Assembly (NCBI RefSeq): GCF_003012915.1
Contig: NZ_CP027770.1
Span: 1,240,001-1,304,000 of the forward strand
DNA from: Staphylococcus felis
Lineage (GTDB): Bacteria > Bacillota > Bacilli > Staphylococcales > Staphylococcaceae
Direction: 5' to 3'
DNA: 64,000 nt
Shown here: piece after piece, positions 51,564-60,913 of the stretch
How positions within the stretch are numbered: position 1 is the stretch's first letter
Layout: every line of letters starts with the position of its first letter
The notes under the pieces: model-generated
Databases searched by the model: none
What the model was told of the DNA's origin: nothing
What the model saw: the letters and a program-made list of their open reading frames with translations, nothing else
Translations under genes and position numbers: made by a program

Positions 51564-51579
51564 TAAAGGAGGTTAACTC

Positions 51580-51948
51580 ATGGGTTACAGAAAATTAGGT
51601 CGTACTTCAGATCACCGTAAAGCAATGTTACGTAACTTAGCGACATCTTTAATCGTTAGTGAGCGTATCGAAACAACAGAAGCACGTGCAAAAGAATTAC
51701 GCAGTGTTGTTGAAAAATTGATCACTTTAGGTAAAAAAGGTGACTTAGCATCTCGTCGTCAAGCTGCAAAAACTTTGCAAAATGTTGAAATCTTAAATGA
51801 AGATGAAACAACGCAAACAGCTTTACAAAAATTATTTGGTGAGATTGCTGATCGTTATCAAGAGCGCCAAGGTGGTTACACACGTATTCTTAAAGTAGCG
51901 CCACGTCATGGTGACGGTGCACTTAAAGTAATTATTGAATTAGTTTAA
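51580..51948 (+). CDS. rplQ: 50S ribosomal protein L17
   Basis: 122 residues; [20 protein letters not shown] start. Last gene of the alpha operon; terminators follow at 52030-52092 and 52137-52166. Confidence 0.98.
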   Translation: MGYRKLGRTSDHRKAMLRNLATSLIVSERIETTEARAKELRSVVEKLITLGKKGDLASRRQAAKTLQNVEILNEDETTQTALQKLFGEIADRYQERQGGYTRILKVAPRHGDGALKVIIELV

Positions 51949-52029
51949 TTTAAATACACACTACTACATTTAAAGCAAATGAGTGCAACGATAATGTTTG
52001 CCACATACAGATATTGTCTAGCTCAGAGT

Positions 52030-52092
52030 ACCCCATCTAACTGAATATTGACGACAAAGCGTGAACTCAATAAGATGGGGTGCGCGCTTTTT
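52030..52092 (+). terminator. Terminator after rplQ
   Basis: ACCCCATCT (52030-52038) pairs with AGATGGGGT (52073-52081); a T-run follows at about 52088. The 350-bp gap to ecfA1 holds only this and the next hairpin. Confidence 0.65.
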
Positions 52093-52136
52093 TATTGAGT
52101 TGTATTTTTATCATTTGAATAGCATCATTACTAATA

Positions 52137-52166
52137 TAGACCTGCCTTTGTGTAGGTCTAGTTTTA
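52137..52166 (+). terminator. Second terminator before ecfA1
   Basis: TAGACCT (52137-52143) pairs with AGGTCTA (52154-52160), followed by GTTTTAT. Two hairpins in tandem separate the ribosomal operon from the ECF transporter genes. Confidence 0.65.
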
Positions 52167-52298
52167 TACATAGCGAAAAGTTAAATACATAGATAGCTTA
52201 GATGATGGAAGATATCACACTAGGCAGAGTTGAATACAATTTATTAATGGATATGAATCATGTAGAATAGAGTTAAGGCATTGAAAGGAGCGTTACAG

Positions 52299-53108
52299 AT
52301 GACCCAACACCCATTGTTACAATTTAAAAATGTATCATTTCAATATGACGAACACGGTCCAACAGTTTTAAAAGATGTTCATTTTGAGGTGGAAGCAGGA
52401 CAATGGGTATCCATTGTTGGGCATAACGGTTCAGGCAAATCCACCATTGCTAAATTGATTGCGGGCATAGAAGGGAATTTTGATGGGGATATTGTAATCA
52501 ATCAATCATCAATCAAGCATACTGAATTGTCAGCATTTCGTAACCATATAGGTATTGTTTTCCAAAATCCTGACAATCAATTTGTGGGATCAACGGTGAA
52601 ATATGACGTGGCATTTGGATTGGAAAATAAGGCAGTGCCCACACACGAAATGCATGATATCGTCAAACGTGTACTCAAAGATGTCGACATGTATGACAAG
52701 CAAAACCATGAGCCAGTTGCGCTATCTGGTGGGCAAAAGCAACGTGTTGCAATCGCAGGTGTTTTAGCATTACAGCCTCAAATTATTATTTTAGATGAAG
52801 CGACTGCAATGTTGGACCCTGAAGGAAAACGAGAGATACTTGAAATGATTCAAAAGCTGAATCACATTCATCATGTGACAGTCATATCGATTACACACGA
52901 TCTCTCAGAAGTCGTTGCATCGGACAAAGTGATTGTGATGAATCAAGGTGAAGTGGCAATGTCTGGCACAGTGGAATCCATTTTTGAACAGGCACCACAG
53001 CTATTAGAGATGGGACTTGATTTGCCCTTCGAAATGCGAATGGCACAAAAGCTGAATTTAGGCCATAACTATTTGAACTACGACGAATTATTGGAGAGTC
53101 TAACATGA
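52299..53108 (+). CDS. ecfA1: Energy-coupling factor transporter ATPase EcfA1
   Basis: 269 residues; ABC ATPase with Walker A GHNGSGKST, signature LSGGQKQRVA, Walker B IIILDEATAMLD and switch histidine in ISITHDLSEV. It pairs with EcfA2 to power shared S components such as BioY. ATG 52299 is chosen for the AAGGAG upstream. It overlaps ecfA2 by four bases. Confidence 0.95.
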   Translation: MTQHPLLQFKNVSFQYDEHGPTVLKDVHFEVEAGQWVSIVGHNGSGKSTIAKLIAGIEGNFDGDIVINQSSIKHTELSAFRNHIGIVFQNPDNQFVGSTVKYDVAFGLENKAVPTHEMHDIVKRVLKDVDMYDKQNHEPVALSGGQKQRVAIAGVLALQPQIIILDEATAMLDPEGKREILEMIQKLNHIHHVTVISITHDLSEVVASDKVIVMNQGEVAMSGTVESIFEQAPQLLEMGLDLPFEMRMAQKLNLGHNYLNYDELLESLT

Positions 53109-53971
53109 TTAAATTTGATGACGTTTCATATATTTATCAAAAGAAGACACCCTATGAATATTTAGCACTGAATCAAATTACAACTGAATTTGTAGAAGGG
53201 CGTTATTATGCAATTATAGGTAAAACAGGTTCAGGCAAGTCGACTATGATTCAACATTTAAATGGGTTACTTAAGGCAACACGTGGCACAATGTATTTCA
53301 ATGAGATGGCAATTGACCATAAAACGAAAGATAAGCAACTAAAGTCAGTTCGTAAAACAGTAGGGATGGTTTTTCAATTTCCAGAATCTCAATTATTTGA
53401 GGAAACTGTCGAAAAGGAAGTGTTATTTGGCCCTAAGAATTACGGACAAGATTTAGATGAAGCACGTCATAAAGCCATTGAAATGCTGACGAGACTCGGA
53501 TTTAATGCTGAGCAAGTTATGCAACAGTCTCCATTCTTATTATCAGGGGGACAGATGCGTAAAGTAGCACTCGTTGCCATATTAGCGATGAATCCAGATA
53601 TTCTCGTTCTTGATGAACCGACAGCAGGACTTGATCCTAAGAGTAAGCGTCAATTGATGAATCTTTTCAAGCGATTGCAAATAGAAGAAGGGAAAACAAT
53701 TATTCTTGTTACCCATGATATGAATGATGTAGCAGAATACGCAGAGTATGTCAAAGTCATGCAAAAAGGAACAATGAGTTGTGAAATGACACCATCAGAA
53801 TTATTCTGTCAAAGCGAATATGTCCGTCGTTTGCATTTAGACATTCCTGATATCGTTAAGCTCCAAAAGGACATAGAACAGCGTTTAAATATACAATTTG
53901 ATCATCTTGCACTAACAGAAGATGATTTTGTACAAATGTATCAGGATTGGAGGGCGCAAAATGAAAGATAA
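53105..53971 (+). CDS. ecfA2: Energy-coupling factor transporter ATPase EcfA2
   Basis: 288 residues; Walker A GKTGSGKST, signature LSGGQMRKVA, Walker B ILVLDEPTAGLD. Forms the heterodimer with EcfA1. Overlaps the ecfT start by 11 bases. Confidence 0.95.
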   Translation: MIKFDDVSYIYQKKTPYEYLALNQITTEFVEGRYYAIIGKTGSGKSTMIQHLNGLLKATRGTMYFNEMAIDHKTKDKQLKSVRKTVGMVFQFPESQLFEETVEKEVLFGPKNYGQDLDEARHKAIEMLTRLGFNAEQVMQQSPFLLSGGQMRKVALVAILAMNPDILVLDEPTAGLDPKSKRQLMNLFKRLQIEEGKTIILVTHDMNDVAEYAEYVKVMQKGTMSCEMTPSELFCQSEYVRRLHLDIPDIVKLQKDIEQRLNIQFDHLALTEDDFVQMYQDWRAQNER

Positions 53972-54764
53972 ACTCATTATTGGTCGCTTTCTACCACTTG
54001 ATTCCATCATTCATCAACTTGATCCACGTGCAAAATTTATATTTGTCTTTTGTTTTATTATCGTTATTTTTATGAGTCATGATTGGCTATCTTATATTTG
54101 GCTAGCGATTGTATTATTCACGATATTGCGTTTCTCTCGTATTCCAATAGGATTCTTACTTAAAGGATTAATCCCCATTTTTATCTTTTTAGGTTTTACC
54201 TTTATCATGCATCTCTTTTTAACCAAAGGAGGTACACGACTTGTTGAATGGGGCTTCATCAGTATTGATACGAATGGGATTAATGAAGGGGCATTAATTG
54301 TTTTGAGACTTTCATTTATTATGATTGTTTCAACGATTTTGACGTTGACGACGAGTCCGCTTGATTTAACAGATGCGTTTGATCGTTTGTTCAAGCCGCT
54401 GAACTATCTCAAAATACCTGTATCGGCATTAAGTATGATGATGTCAATCGCATTAAGATTTATCCCAACATTGATGGAAGAGTTAGACAAAATTATATTG
54501 TCTCAAAAATCGCGTGGGTCAGATATTAGCTCTGGATCATTAGCCAAACGCATTAAAGCATTTGTACCACTTCTTATCCCACTGTTTATATCCGCTTTTC
54601 AACGTGCAGAAGAGCTTGCAGTCGCAATGGAAGTGAGAGGATATGACGCCAAAAGTGTCAGAACGAGCTACCGCACATTGAAGTGGCAGGTTAAAGATAC
54701 AATAACCGTATTAGCCATCATTCCGATAGGTGTGATTTCACTAATGATTAAACATATTTTTTAG
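53961..54764 (+). CDS. ecfT: Energy-coupling factor transporter transmembrane protein EcfT
   Basis: 267 residues, about five membrane helices and two Ala-Arg-Gly-type coupling motifs (SQKSRGSDI and [10 protein letters not shown]) that contact the ATPases. ATG 53961 has GGAGGG upstream and lies within ecfA2; the longer frame to 53922 is unlikely. Confidence 0.94.
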   Translation: MKDKLIIGRFLPLDSIIHQLDPRAKFIFVFCFIIVIFMSHDWLSYIWLAIVLFTILRFSRIPIGFLLKGLIPIFIFLGFTFIMHLFLTKGGTRLVEWGFISIDTNGINEGALIVLRLSFIMIVSTILTLTTSPLDLTDAFDRLFKPLNYLKIPVSALSMMMSIALRFIPTLMEELDKIILSQKSRGSDISSGSLAKRIKAFVPLLIPLFISAFQRAEELAVAMEVRGYDAKSVRTSYRTLKWQVKDTITVLAIIPIGVISLMIKHIF

Positions 54765-54778
54765 AAAGGACATCAATC

Positions 54779-55609
54779 ATGCAAAGAGTGCTAGTCAAAA
54801 TAAGTTACCATGGTGGACAATTTTTAGGATTTCAAATTCAAAATCAAGGTCGCACAGTACAAGGCTATTTCGAAAAGATATTAAAGCGTATGCATCAACA
54901 ACCTGTACGTATTCATCCATCTAGCCGAACTGATCGAGGTGTCCATGCCAAAGTCCAATATTTTCACTTTGATACAGACTTGAATATCGCACCTGAACAG
55001 TGGCAATATGCGATGAACCGCGCATTACCAGATGATATTTATGTCCATGAAGTAACATTTGTTTCAGAAGATTTTCATTGCCGTTATGACTGTGTCGGAA
55101 AAACATATCGATACGCCATATACCAATCAACGCATCGTGACCCATTTCAAGCACAACTTAAAACTTTCGTCTCAGATAGACTTGATGTCGAAGCGATGCA
55201 ACAAGCAGCAGTACAATTTATGGGAACACATGACTTTACATCATTTTGTTCACAAAAAACAGAAGTGCATAGTAAAGAGCGCACAATATATGAAAGCCGT
55301 ATAGAAGTGACGGCAGAAGGATTAGATTTTGTCATTACAGGATCTGGCTTTTTATACAATATGGTACGTGTCATTATGGCATTTTTGATAGAAGTCGGTA
55401 AAGGCAAACGCCGTGCAGATGAGGTAGCAGAACTTTTAGAAGTGAAAGATCGCAATCGTGTACCACATACAGCACCAGCAGAAGGACTGTACCTTGAGAA
55501 GGTCTATCTATCAGAAGATAAGTTGAAGGAAGATTTCGGTTCAAATATCCGAATTCATTATAAAAAATCACTACAAAATTCATCGAAACACATTGACAAT
55601 TTGCGGTAA
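54779..55609 (+). CDS. truA: tRNA pseudouridine(38-40) synthase TruA
   Basis: 276 residues; catalytic Asp52 in [10 protein letters not shown]. Modifies the anticodon arm of tRNAs. The rplM promoter (-35 at 55593) lies inside its last codons. Confidence 0.95.
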   Translation: MQRVLVKISYHGGQFLGFQIQNQGRTVQGYFEKILKRMHQQPVRIHPSSRTDRGVHAKVQYFHFDTDLNIAPEQWQYAMNRALPDDIYVHEVTFVSEDFHCRYDCVGKTYRYAIYQSTHRDPFQAQLKTFVSDRLDVEAMQQAAVQFMGTHDFTSFCSQKTEVHSKERTIYESRIEVTAEGLDFVITGSGFLYNMVRVIMAFLIEVGKGKRRADEVAELLEVKDRNRVPHTAPAEGLYLEKVYLSEDKLKEDFGSNIRIHYKKSLQNSSKHIDNLR

Positions 55610-55793
55610 AAATTATATCATAGTTAACGGTATTGTTTTATATCACCCCACGATAAGCCCCGGAAACTTATTGTGTTACAAGATATAGAAGCAGGACAGA
55701 GCAACAGTTAACGGAATAAATTAACTCGTTTAAAATTGTTAATGCAACACATTTCGAAACTCAGTATTATTTATTCACTAGGAGGACAATATT
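55593..55793 (+). promoter_or_regulatory. rplM-rpsI promoter and L13 leader
   Basis: TTGACA (55593-55598), 17 bases, TATCAT (55616-55621). The ~170-nt leader folds: ACGATAAG (55650-55657) pairs with CTTATTGT (55667-55674), and AGTTAA pairs with TTAACT further on. This matches the position and size of the L13 leader by which Firmicutes L13 represses its own operon; identity by family model is not tested. Confidence 0.6.
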
Positions 55794-56231
55794 ATGCGTC
55801 AAACATTTATGGCTAACGAATCAAACATTGAACGCAAATGGTACGTTGTTGACGCTGAAGGGCAAACATTAGGCCGTTTATCTTCAGAAGTCGCATCTAT
55901 CTTACGCGGTAAAAATAAAGTGACTTACACACCACACGTTGATACAGGTGACTACGTAATCATCATCAACGCATCTAAAATCGAATTCACTGGTAACAAA
56001 GAGCAAGACAAAATTTACTACCGTCACTCAAATCACCCAGGTGGTTTAAAATCAATCACTGCTGGTGAATTAAAACGCACGAACCCAGAACGTTTACTTG
56101 AAACTTCTATCAAAGGTATGCTACCAAGTTCACGTTTAGGCGAAAAACAAGGTAAAAAATTATTCGTTTATGGTGGCGCTGAACATCCACACGCTGCACA
56201 ACAACCAGAAAACTACGAGTTACGTGGTTAA
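55794..56231 (+). CDS. rplM: 50S ribosomal protein L13
   Basis: 145 residues; [20 protein letters not shown] start and [14 protein letters not shown] end are standard for staphylococci. AGGAGG precedes the ATG. In operon with rpsI. Confidence 0.98.
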   Translation: MRQTFMANESNIERKWYVVDAEGQTLGRLSSEVASILRGKNKVTYTPHVDTGDYVIIINASKIEFTGNKEQDKIYYRHSNHPGGLKSITAGELKRTNPERLLETSIKGMLPSSRLGEKQGKKLFVYGGAEHPHAAQQPENYELRG

Positions 56232-56250
56232 TTAGAAGGAGGAAATTACA

Positions 56251-56643
56251 TTGGCACAAGTTGAATATAAAGGCACAGGCCGTCGTAAAAACTCAGTAGC
56301 ACGTGTACGTTTAGTACCAGGTGAAGGTAACATTAAAGTTAACAATCGTGACGTACGTGACTACTTACCATTCGAATCATTAATCTTAGACTTAAACCAA
56401 CCATTTGATGTCACTGAAACTAAAGGAAACTATGACGTATTAGTTAACGTACACGGTGGTGGATTCACAGGACAAGCTCAAGCAATCCGTCACGGTATTG
56501 CACGTGCATTATTAGAAGCAGATCCTGAATACAGAGGTTCTTTAAAACGCGCTGGATTACTTACTCGTGACCCACGTATGAAAGAACGTAAAAAACCAGG
56601 TCTTAAAAAAGCACGTCGTTCACCACAATTCTCAAAACGTTAA
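56251..56643 (+). CDS. rpsI: 30S ribosomal protein S9
   Basis: 130 residues from a TTG start behind AAGGAGG. The C-terminal tail, which reaches the P-site tRNA, ends RRSPQFSKR. Its last ~30 coding bases plus stop form one copy of a repeated sequence found again at 63083-63118, marking the insertion point of the accessory DNA downstream. Confidence 0.98.
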   Translation: MAQVEYKGTGRRKNSVARVRLVPGEGNIKVNNRDVRDYLPFESLILDLNQPFDVTETKGNYDVLVNVHGGGFTGQAQAIRHGIARALLEADPEYRGSLKRAGLLTRDPRMKERKKPGLKKARRSPQFSKR

Positions 56644-56647
56644 TATT
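56612..56647 (+). other. Attachment-site-like repeat at the rpsI 3' end (copy 1)
   Basis: This 36-bp stretch matches 63083-63118 at 32 of 36 positions; the last 16 (TCAAAACGTTAATATT) are identical and span the rpsI stop codon. Mobile islands that enter at the end of rpsI are known in the related Macrococcus (McRImecD type). Confidence 0.7.
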
Positions 56648-56663
56648 GAGATATTATATTTCA

Positions 56664-56697
56664 ACACTCTTCAGCATTGCTGGAGGGTGTTTTTTAA
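56664..56697 (+). terminator. rpsI terminator
   Basis: ACACTCTTCAGCA (56664-56676) pairs with TGCTGGAGGGTGT (56678-56690) with G-U pairs, followed by a T-run. A near-copy of this hairpin lies at 63176-63200 past the second attachment-like repeat. Confidence 0.88.
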
Positions 56698-56774
56698 TTC
56701 TATTATTTTCTGAATATTAAATATATAATTATATGTAAATAAAATGGAATTAATATTTGTAATATGCAGTTGAA

Positions 56775-57154
56775 TATTGAATTAATGAAAAATAAAAGTA
56801 AAGATCAAGTAGCAGAATACACAAGGGATTTATCAATCTTATGATGCAACAGAAGACATAGAAGGTTATGAAGAGTTACTATCTCCTAAACAACGGGGAG
56901 ATAAATACTTTGAAGTTTTAGAATCTAATCAATTAATAGGGTATTTTGTAATTGATAATTCAGTTCCGGGTATTATTGATTACGGTTTAGATATGAAACC
57001 TGATTTAAATGGAAAAGGCAATGGAAGTAGTTTTATTGAAAAGACTTTAAAATATATTGTTAAAAATTATAAAGTTAATAAAATAACATTATCAGTTGCT
57101 AAATTTAATGAATGTGCAATGAAGTGTTACGAAAAACTAGAAGTTATTAAATAA
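56775..57154 (+). pseudogene. GNAT acetyltransferase, frameshifted
   Basis: The frame from ATG 56775 (MKNKSKDQVAEY) stops after 25 codons, while another frame, open from 56813 to TAA 57152-57154, encodes the rest: QGIYQSYDATEDIEGYEELL, then a GNAT acetyl-CoA loop (LNGKGNGSSFIEKTL) and CAMKCYEKL. The join near 56815 needs a frameshift, and the N-terminus looks shortened. It precedes an ANT(6)-like gene, so it may be the decayed half of a resistance-type gene pair; substrate unknown. Confidence 0.6.
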
Positions 57155-57209
57155 AATTAATTTGTATGTATAAAAATCTATAGAATTAAAAAGGAGGTTA
57201 ATTAAGAAG

Positions 57210-58052
57210 GTGAATATTTTGCACAATCAACAAAAGGTGTTTGATTTAATTACTGATATAGCAAAAAAAGATAAAAGAATTGAAGCGGTTTTATTAAATG
57301 GATCGAGAGCTAATCCGAATAGTTTGAAAGACCAATTTCAAGATTACGATATTATTTTTGCAACTAAATATATTGATCAAATTATTAAAGATAAAGAATG
57401 GCACAAACAATTTGGTGATATATTAATTATGCAGGAGCCTGATTTTGAACCTGATAAGAAACAATACGATGTGTATGGGTACCTCATGCAATTTCAAGAT
57501 ATGACAAGAATTGACTTGAGATTGATACGTCCCGGCAGAATCTTAGAAAATATAGATGATGCTTACTCTAAAGTTTTATTAGATAAGACAGGGAATTATC
57601 AATCATTTAATTTTAATAAAGAAGAAGAGATGTACGTTACAAAAGTAGCCAAACAATATGAATTTGATAAGATAGTCAATGAAATATATTGGGTTAGCAC
57701 CTATGTCATTAAAGGGATTGCTAGAAAAGACTATATGTATGCGGAATATATGTTATCTAATCCAGTAAAAACTGCTTATATTAAATTGATAAAACAGTAT
57801 ATTTTATCGGAAAGCTATTTAGAAGAATATAACTTTGGAAAAGTGAATCAACATATTTTAGAAAATGAAGAAATAAATGATAGTTTAATAAAAATCAGTT
57901 GTAATGATAGTCTAGAATCTATAAATGAAAATATCAAACATATTGTTGAACAAACAAATGAACTCGCAACTAAAATATCTATGAGACATGATATTAAATA
58001 TAACAAAGCAGAATATGAAGCCGTAAAGTTTTATATGGCAAATGTCTTATAG
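57210..58052 (+). CDS. ANT(6)/AadK-like aminoglycoside nucleotidyltransferase
   Basis: A 280-residue protein of the streptomycin adenylyltransferase family. The nucleotide-binding NGSRANP and metal-binding FQDYDIIF (about residues 30-52), the third acidic region TRIDLRLI and the helical block IYWVSTYVIKGIARKDY follow the same order as ANT(6)-Ia and AadK. Overall it is divergent from both as I recall them, so streptomycin resistance cannot be assumed. GTG 57210 (far from AAAGGAGG) or TTG 57219 (behind AGAAGG) could be the start. A+T-rich, in the island downstream of rpsI. Confidence 0.75.
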   Translation: MNILHNQQKVFDLITDIAKKDKRIEAVLLNGSRANPNSLKDQFQDYDIIFATKYIDQIIKDKEWHKQFGDILIMQEPDFEPDKKQYDVYGYLMQFQDMTRIDLRLIRPGRILENIDDAYSKVLLDKTGNYQSFNFNKEEEMYVTKVAKQYEFDKIVNEIYWVSTYVIKGIARKDYMYAEYMLSNPVKTAYIKLIKQYILSESYLEEYNFGKVNQHILENEEINDSLIKISCNDSLESINENIKHIVEQTNELATKISMRHDIKYNKAEYEAVKFYMANVL

Positions 58053-58167
58053 CCCATACTGGAATACAAATGAGTAGGGGCTATATTTTGAATAAAAGTA
58101 AACTATGCGCTATGTGTATAGTTCCGGAAAGGTTTTACCGTTATATTAAAATAGGCTCCTCAACATG

Positions 58168-58187
58168 CTAGAAATCTGTTGACATAC
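58168..58187 (+). mobile_element. Relic end of an IS3-family element
   Basis: These 20 bases are the exact reverse complement of 59118-59137, the left end of the intact IS3-family element together with its GTA flank. Here the end points the other way and abuts the truncated IS200-like transposase. Probably the remains of an earlier copy that was deleted. Confidence 0.5.
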
Positions 58188-58410
58188 CATAATGATTTTT
58201 GATAGACATGGACATTTGAAATATATATATGTAAATAGAAAGTTTTGGTGCAAAGGTTTTTATGTAGATACAGTTGGAAGAAATAAAAAGGTAATAGAAG
58301 AATATATACGAAATCAATTACAAGAGGATATCGTAGCAGAACAAATCACAATGATGGAATGCATAAATCCATTTACAGGGGAAGAGAATAAAAAGTTGAG
58401 GAAAAAATAA
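58188..58410 (+). pseudogene. IS200/IS605-family transposase TnpA, C-terminal remnant
   Basis: About 73 residues (MIFDRHGHLKYIYVNRKFW, FYVDTVGRNKKVIEEYIRNQ) match the end of the Y1 transposase TnpA, including the helix with the catalytic tyrosine (EEYIRNQ). The N-terminal half, with the HUH metal-binding histidines, is missing: the frame is interrupted at the IS3 relic end at 58187. It cannot be active. Confidence 0.75.
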
Positions 58411-58412
58411 AA

Positions 58413-58475
58413 CCCTTTTAAGGGTCGCTGAGAAAGTAGTACGGTTGGCTGATTTTCTCAGTAGCCTTAAAAGGG
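58413..58475. other. Strong hairpin downstream of the tnpA remnant
   Basis: CCCTTTTAAGG (58413-58423) pairs perfectly with CCTTAAAAGGG (58465-58475), and CTGAGAAA (58428-58435) with TTTCTCAG (58454-58461). The A-run just before it reads as a T-run on the minus strand, so it could terminate transcripts entering from the right. Confidence 0.65.
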
Positions 58476-58507
58476 CTGGTCAGTAACAGTGGTTTCATCC
58501 TCAGAAC

Positions 58508-58533
58508 AAACCACCCGTTCACATGGGTGGTTT
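58508..58533. mobile_element. IS200/IS605-like right-end hairpin
   Basis: AAACCACCC (58508-58516) pairs with GGGTGGTTT (58525-58533) across an 8-base loop. A subterminal hairpin about 100 bp past tnpA is the form of right end recognised by Y1 transposases. It likely bounds the decayed element. Confidence 0.5.
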
Positions 58534-58700
58534 TGATTGCGTTTTATTGATAGATTTAGTTACCCCTAGGAGGAACTATTTTGTTTGAATACTGTTTGAA
58601 ATTCAATTATATGCATCTGTAGGAAACCATATGAAATGACCTGATTTTTCTTTGGGATTCGTACGACAAGCAGATAGAGGTTATAATGATATTCGATAGA

Positions 58701-58736
58701 TATCTTATTGAATGTTATAATAAAGTCAATAAGATA
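58701..58736. promoter_or_regulatory. Operator-like inverted repeat enclosing the -10 box of the AlbA_2 gene
   Basis: TATCTTATTGA (58701-58711) and TCAATAAGATA (58726-58736) are perfect 11-bp inverted repeats with 14 bases between them, and a TATAAT box (58716-58721) lies in the spacer. It ends 20 bp upstream of ATG 58757. A repressor bound here would shut the gene off; the gene's own product has a winged helix and is a candidate. Confidence 0.55.
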
Positions 58737-59122
58737 CGTGATTGCGAGGTTTATATATGACTAGTAGTAAGTATATTGAATATTTGCAAACTGAGGTTGA
58801 AGGACAACTTCTAGATCGAAAGAGGGCGTCTATAAATCCTAAAGATGTTGCTCAACACATTAGTGCGTTTGCAAATGCTGAAGGCGGCAAACTGGTAATC
58901 GGTATTGAAGATAATGGGGAAATTTCAGGATTTAATCATTCAAAAGCAAAAAAGAAAGAAGTTTATATTGAGGCACCTTTCGAACATTTATATAGAATAC
59001 CTAAATACACTCATGAAGTAATAGAAGTGAAGAAACTTGATGGTACTATGGATGAAATTCTTATTTTTGATATTGAACCTAGTTATGATGCCATAATTAC
59101 CTTGAAAGATGATTCTGGTATG

Positions 59123-59944
59123 TCAACAGATTTCTAGACAGTTTTTATAGAAACTATCTTTGTACGCTTTCGGCGTCAGATAATTTAATGCACTATGAGG
59201 TCGAATGTTGTTATACCAATTAACATAATCAAACAATTCGAGTTTTAAGTGATTAATAGATTTAAAATCATACTGTTTAATGAATTCAGTTTTTAACGCT
59301 TTAAATGTACTTTCAGCTACTGCGTTGTCATATGGACATCCTTTCATGCTTAAAGATCTTTTGATACCAAAGGTATCTAGTACATCATCAATCATGTGAT
59401 TATCAAACTCTTTTCCTCTGTCAGTGTGAAACATTTGTACGTCTCTTAAATCGTGTCTAATGCTACTAAGTGCCTTGGATACAAGCGTGCTATCTTTCTT
59501 TGAGCCTGCGCTATGCCCAACAATCTCACGGTTAAAAAGATCAATAAATAAACATATGTAATGCCATTTTCCAGCCACTTTTACATATGTCAAATCACTG
59601 ACAAGAACTTCCAATGGTTCTTTTCTATTGAAACTTTGATTTAATTCATTATTGATTTCGCGTTCACTTGAGCGAGAAGGAAATGATTTATACTTCGATG
59701 TCGTATAAGAAGATACTAATTTATTTGCTTTCATAATGCGTCCTATACGTCGTCTTGAGACATTTAAACCATTTTTGATAAGTTCATTTTTAATCCTTCT
59801 TGTTCCAAAACATTTGCGATTAGAATTGAAAATCTCGATAATTTTATCGCTAATTTCCTTATCTCGATCATCTTTTTCAACGTTGGGTGATTTGTTAATT
59901 TCGTAATAGTAACTACTTCTAGAGATTTGCAGGACTTTGCACAT
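59123..59944 (-). CDS. IS3-family transposase OrfB (DDE integrase)
   Basis: 273 residues from the ATG shown, with an rve-type catalytic core: first D in VLVSDLTYVK, second D in MFHTDRGKEFDN, E in NAVAESTFKALK; the HTH_21 block precedes it. The frame remains open upstream to about 59993, where it overlaps the end of orfA in the -1 phase at ACGAAAA, a slippery-looking site, so the active product is probably an OrfAB fusion made by -1 frameshifting. Confidence 0.92.
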   Translation of the reverse strand: MCKVLQISRSSYYYEINKSPNVEKDDRDKEISDKIIEIFNSNRKCFGTRRIKNELIKNGLNVSRRRIGRIMKANKLVSSYTTSKYKSFPSRSSEREINNELNQSFNRKEPLEVLVSDLTYVKVAGKWHYICLFIDLFNREIVGHSAGSKKDSTLVSKALSSIRHDLRDVQMFHTDRGKEFDNHMIDDVLDTFGIKRSLSMKGCPYDNAVAESTFKALKTEFIKQYDFKSINHLKLELFDYVNWYNNIRPHSALNYLTPKAYKDSFYKNCLEIC

Positions 59945-59985
59945 TGCTGATACTGAATATTTATTGGCATTCTTTCGAATGACAT

Positions 59986-60267
59986 CTATTTTCGTCCCAT
60001 GATCAGCGCTGCTTGCTTTAAAATATCATTTTCCATTTTCAATTGTTGATTTTCTTTACGTAATTTTCTTAGTTCTTTTTCTTCATTAGTTAAGTTATCT
60101 TGATGGTTAAATGAACCAGTATTTTGATGTTGCTTAATCCATTTCCCTAACGCCGAAGGTGTTAAATCATATTCACGAGCAATTTCATTTCTAGGCTTAC
60201 CATTTTCATAAAGCTTTACCATTTGTAATTTAAATTCAGGACTAAAAGTTCTTCTTTCTCTTGTCAT
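59986..60267 (-). CDS. IS3-family transposase OrfA (HTH_Tnp_1)
   Basis: 93 residues: a helix-turn-helix (EIAREYDLTPSALGKWIKQH) followed by a leucine-zipper-like coiled coil (EEKELRKLRKENQQLKMEND). It binds the IS ends. It terminates at TAG right after the GAAAA run used for frameshifting into orfB. Confidence 0.92.
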   Translation of the reverse strand: MTRERRTFSPEFKLQMVKLYENGKPRNEIAREYDLTPSALGKWIKQHQNTGSFNHQDNLTNEEKELRKLRKENQQLKMENDILKQAALIMGRK

Positions 60268-60676
60268 AAAAATCGCCTACTTTCTTAATTTAACAATATC
60301 TATTCTCATAGAATTTGTCCAACTAAGTGTAGACGATTCAATTCAGTATATTTGAGGGTTAACGATAAAAGTAGAAAGCTGACACACAATCAAATTACAA
60401 ATCTAGAATACGACCGTGGTTCACGTAGATACGAAGAAGAATTAGTGGAGTATTCTAGTATTGAAGATGTGGATGAAGAACTAGTTGGTGAGTTTAAGCA
60501 ATTGCTTAATACAAATGTAGATAATGAAAAATTATTAAAAGCTAGAGGATTTATGCGTGAAGGTAAATTGACAGTTGCAGGTTTGTTATTGTTTAGTAAT
60601 AACATCAATGTTTATCTACCAGGCGCTAGAATTCGATTTATGAGGTATGAAGGTACAAAAGAAACATACTAAGATT

Positions 60677-60905
60677 AGCTGTGAAGAAATTTATGACGAT
60701 AGATTTCTTCACAGCTATTTTTTATAGTTGTAGAGAGAAGTAGATCGAGCAGATTCTTGGATCTTTGAATCCGCAATATAAACTGATCAGCTTTACTCTC
60801 CTTTTGAAATTCGTTTGAAGTATGTTGGGTTCTTGAAACCGTGTATAGGAAAATGAGATGAAAAAGGCTAAGTAAAGTTCTCACTTCTCAATTCTTTAAA
60901 GGAGG
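60677..60905 (+). ncRNA. Candidate bridge RNA region of the IS110 element
   Basis: IS110-group elements encode a guide RNA in the noncoding end upstream of the recombinase. This region starts with a 14-bp hairpin (AGCTGTGAAGAAAT with ATTTCTTCACAGCT, 60677-60716) and then has AGATC/GATCT (60742-60746 with 60760-60764) enclosing a loop with AGATTCTT (60751-60758). That octamer is the complement of AAGAATCT in the right target flank (61715-61722). The match fits a target-binding loop but could be chance. Confidence 0.35.
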
Positions 60906-60913
60906 CTATATTT

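Larger units (their letters stand above)
59121..60345 (-). mobile_element. IS3-family insertion sequence (orfA-orfB)
   Basis: A 1225-bp element with TG...CA ends. Its 3-bp flanks are GTA on both sides (59118-59120 and 60346-60348), a normal IS3-family target duplication. The ends are weak inverted repeats sharing TG at the tips and a TCTA-AC block at positions 13-19. orfB stops two bases inside the left end, which supports the boundary. It carries both reading frames intact and could be mobile. Confidence 0.85.

Noticed and set aside
59135..60321. Alternative IS3 boundaries at TAGACA...TGTCCA
   Set aside because: Those sequences also pair as inverted repeats, but the orfB stop would fall outside the element and the flanks would not match; the TG...CA ends with GTA on both sides fit better.
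60352..60672. Independent small gene between the two insertion sequences
   Set aside because: Its sequence continues the AlbA_2 protein from 59119 and joins to 61717 in frame; it is the middle segment of one split gene.
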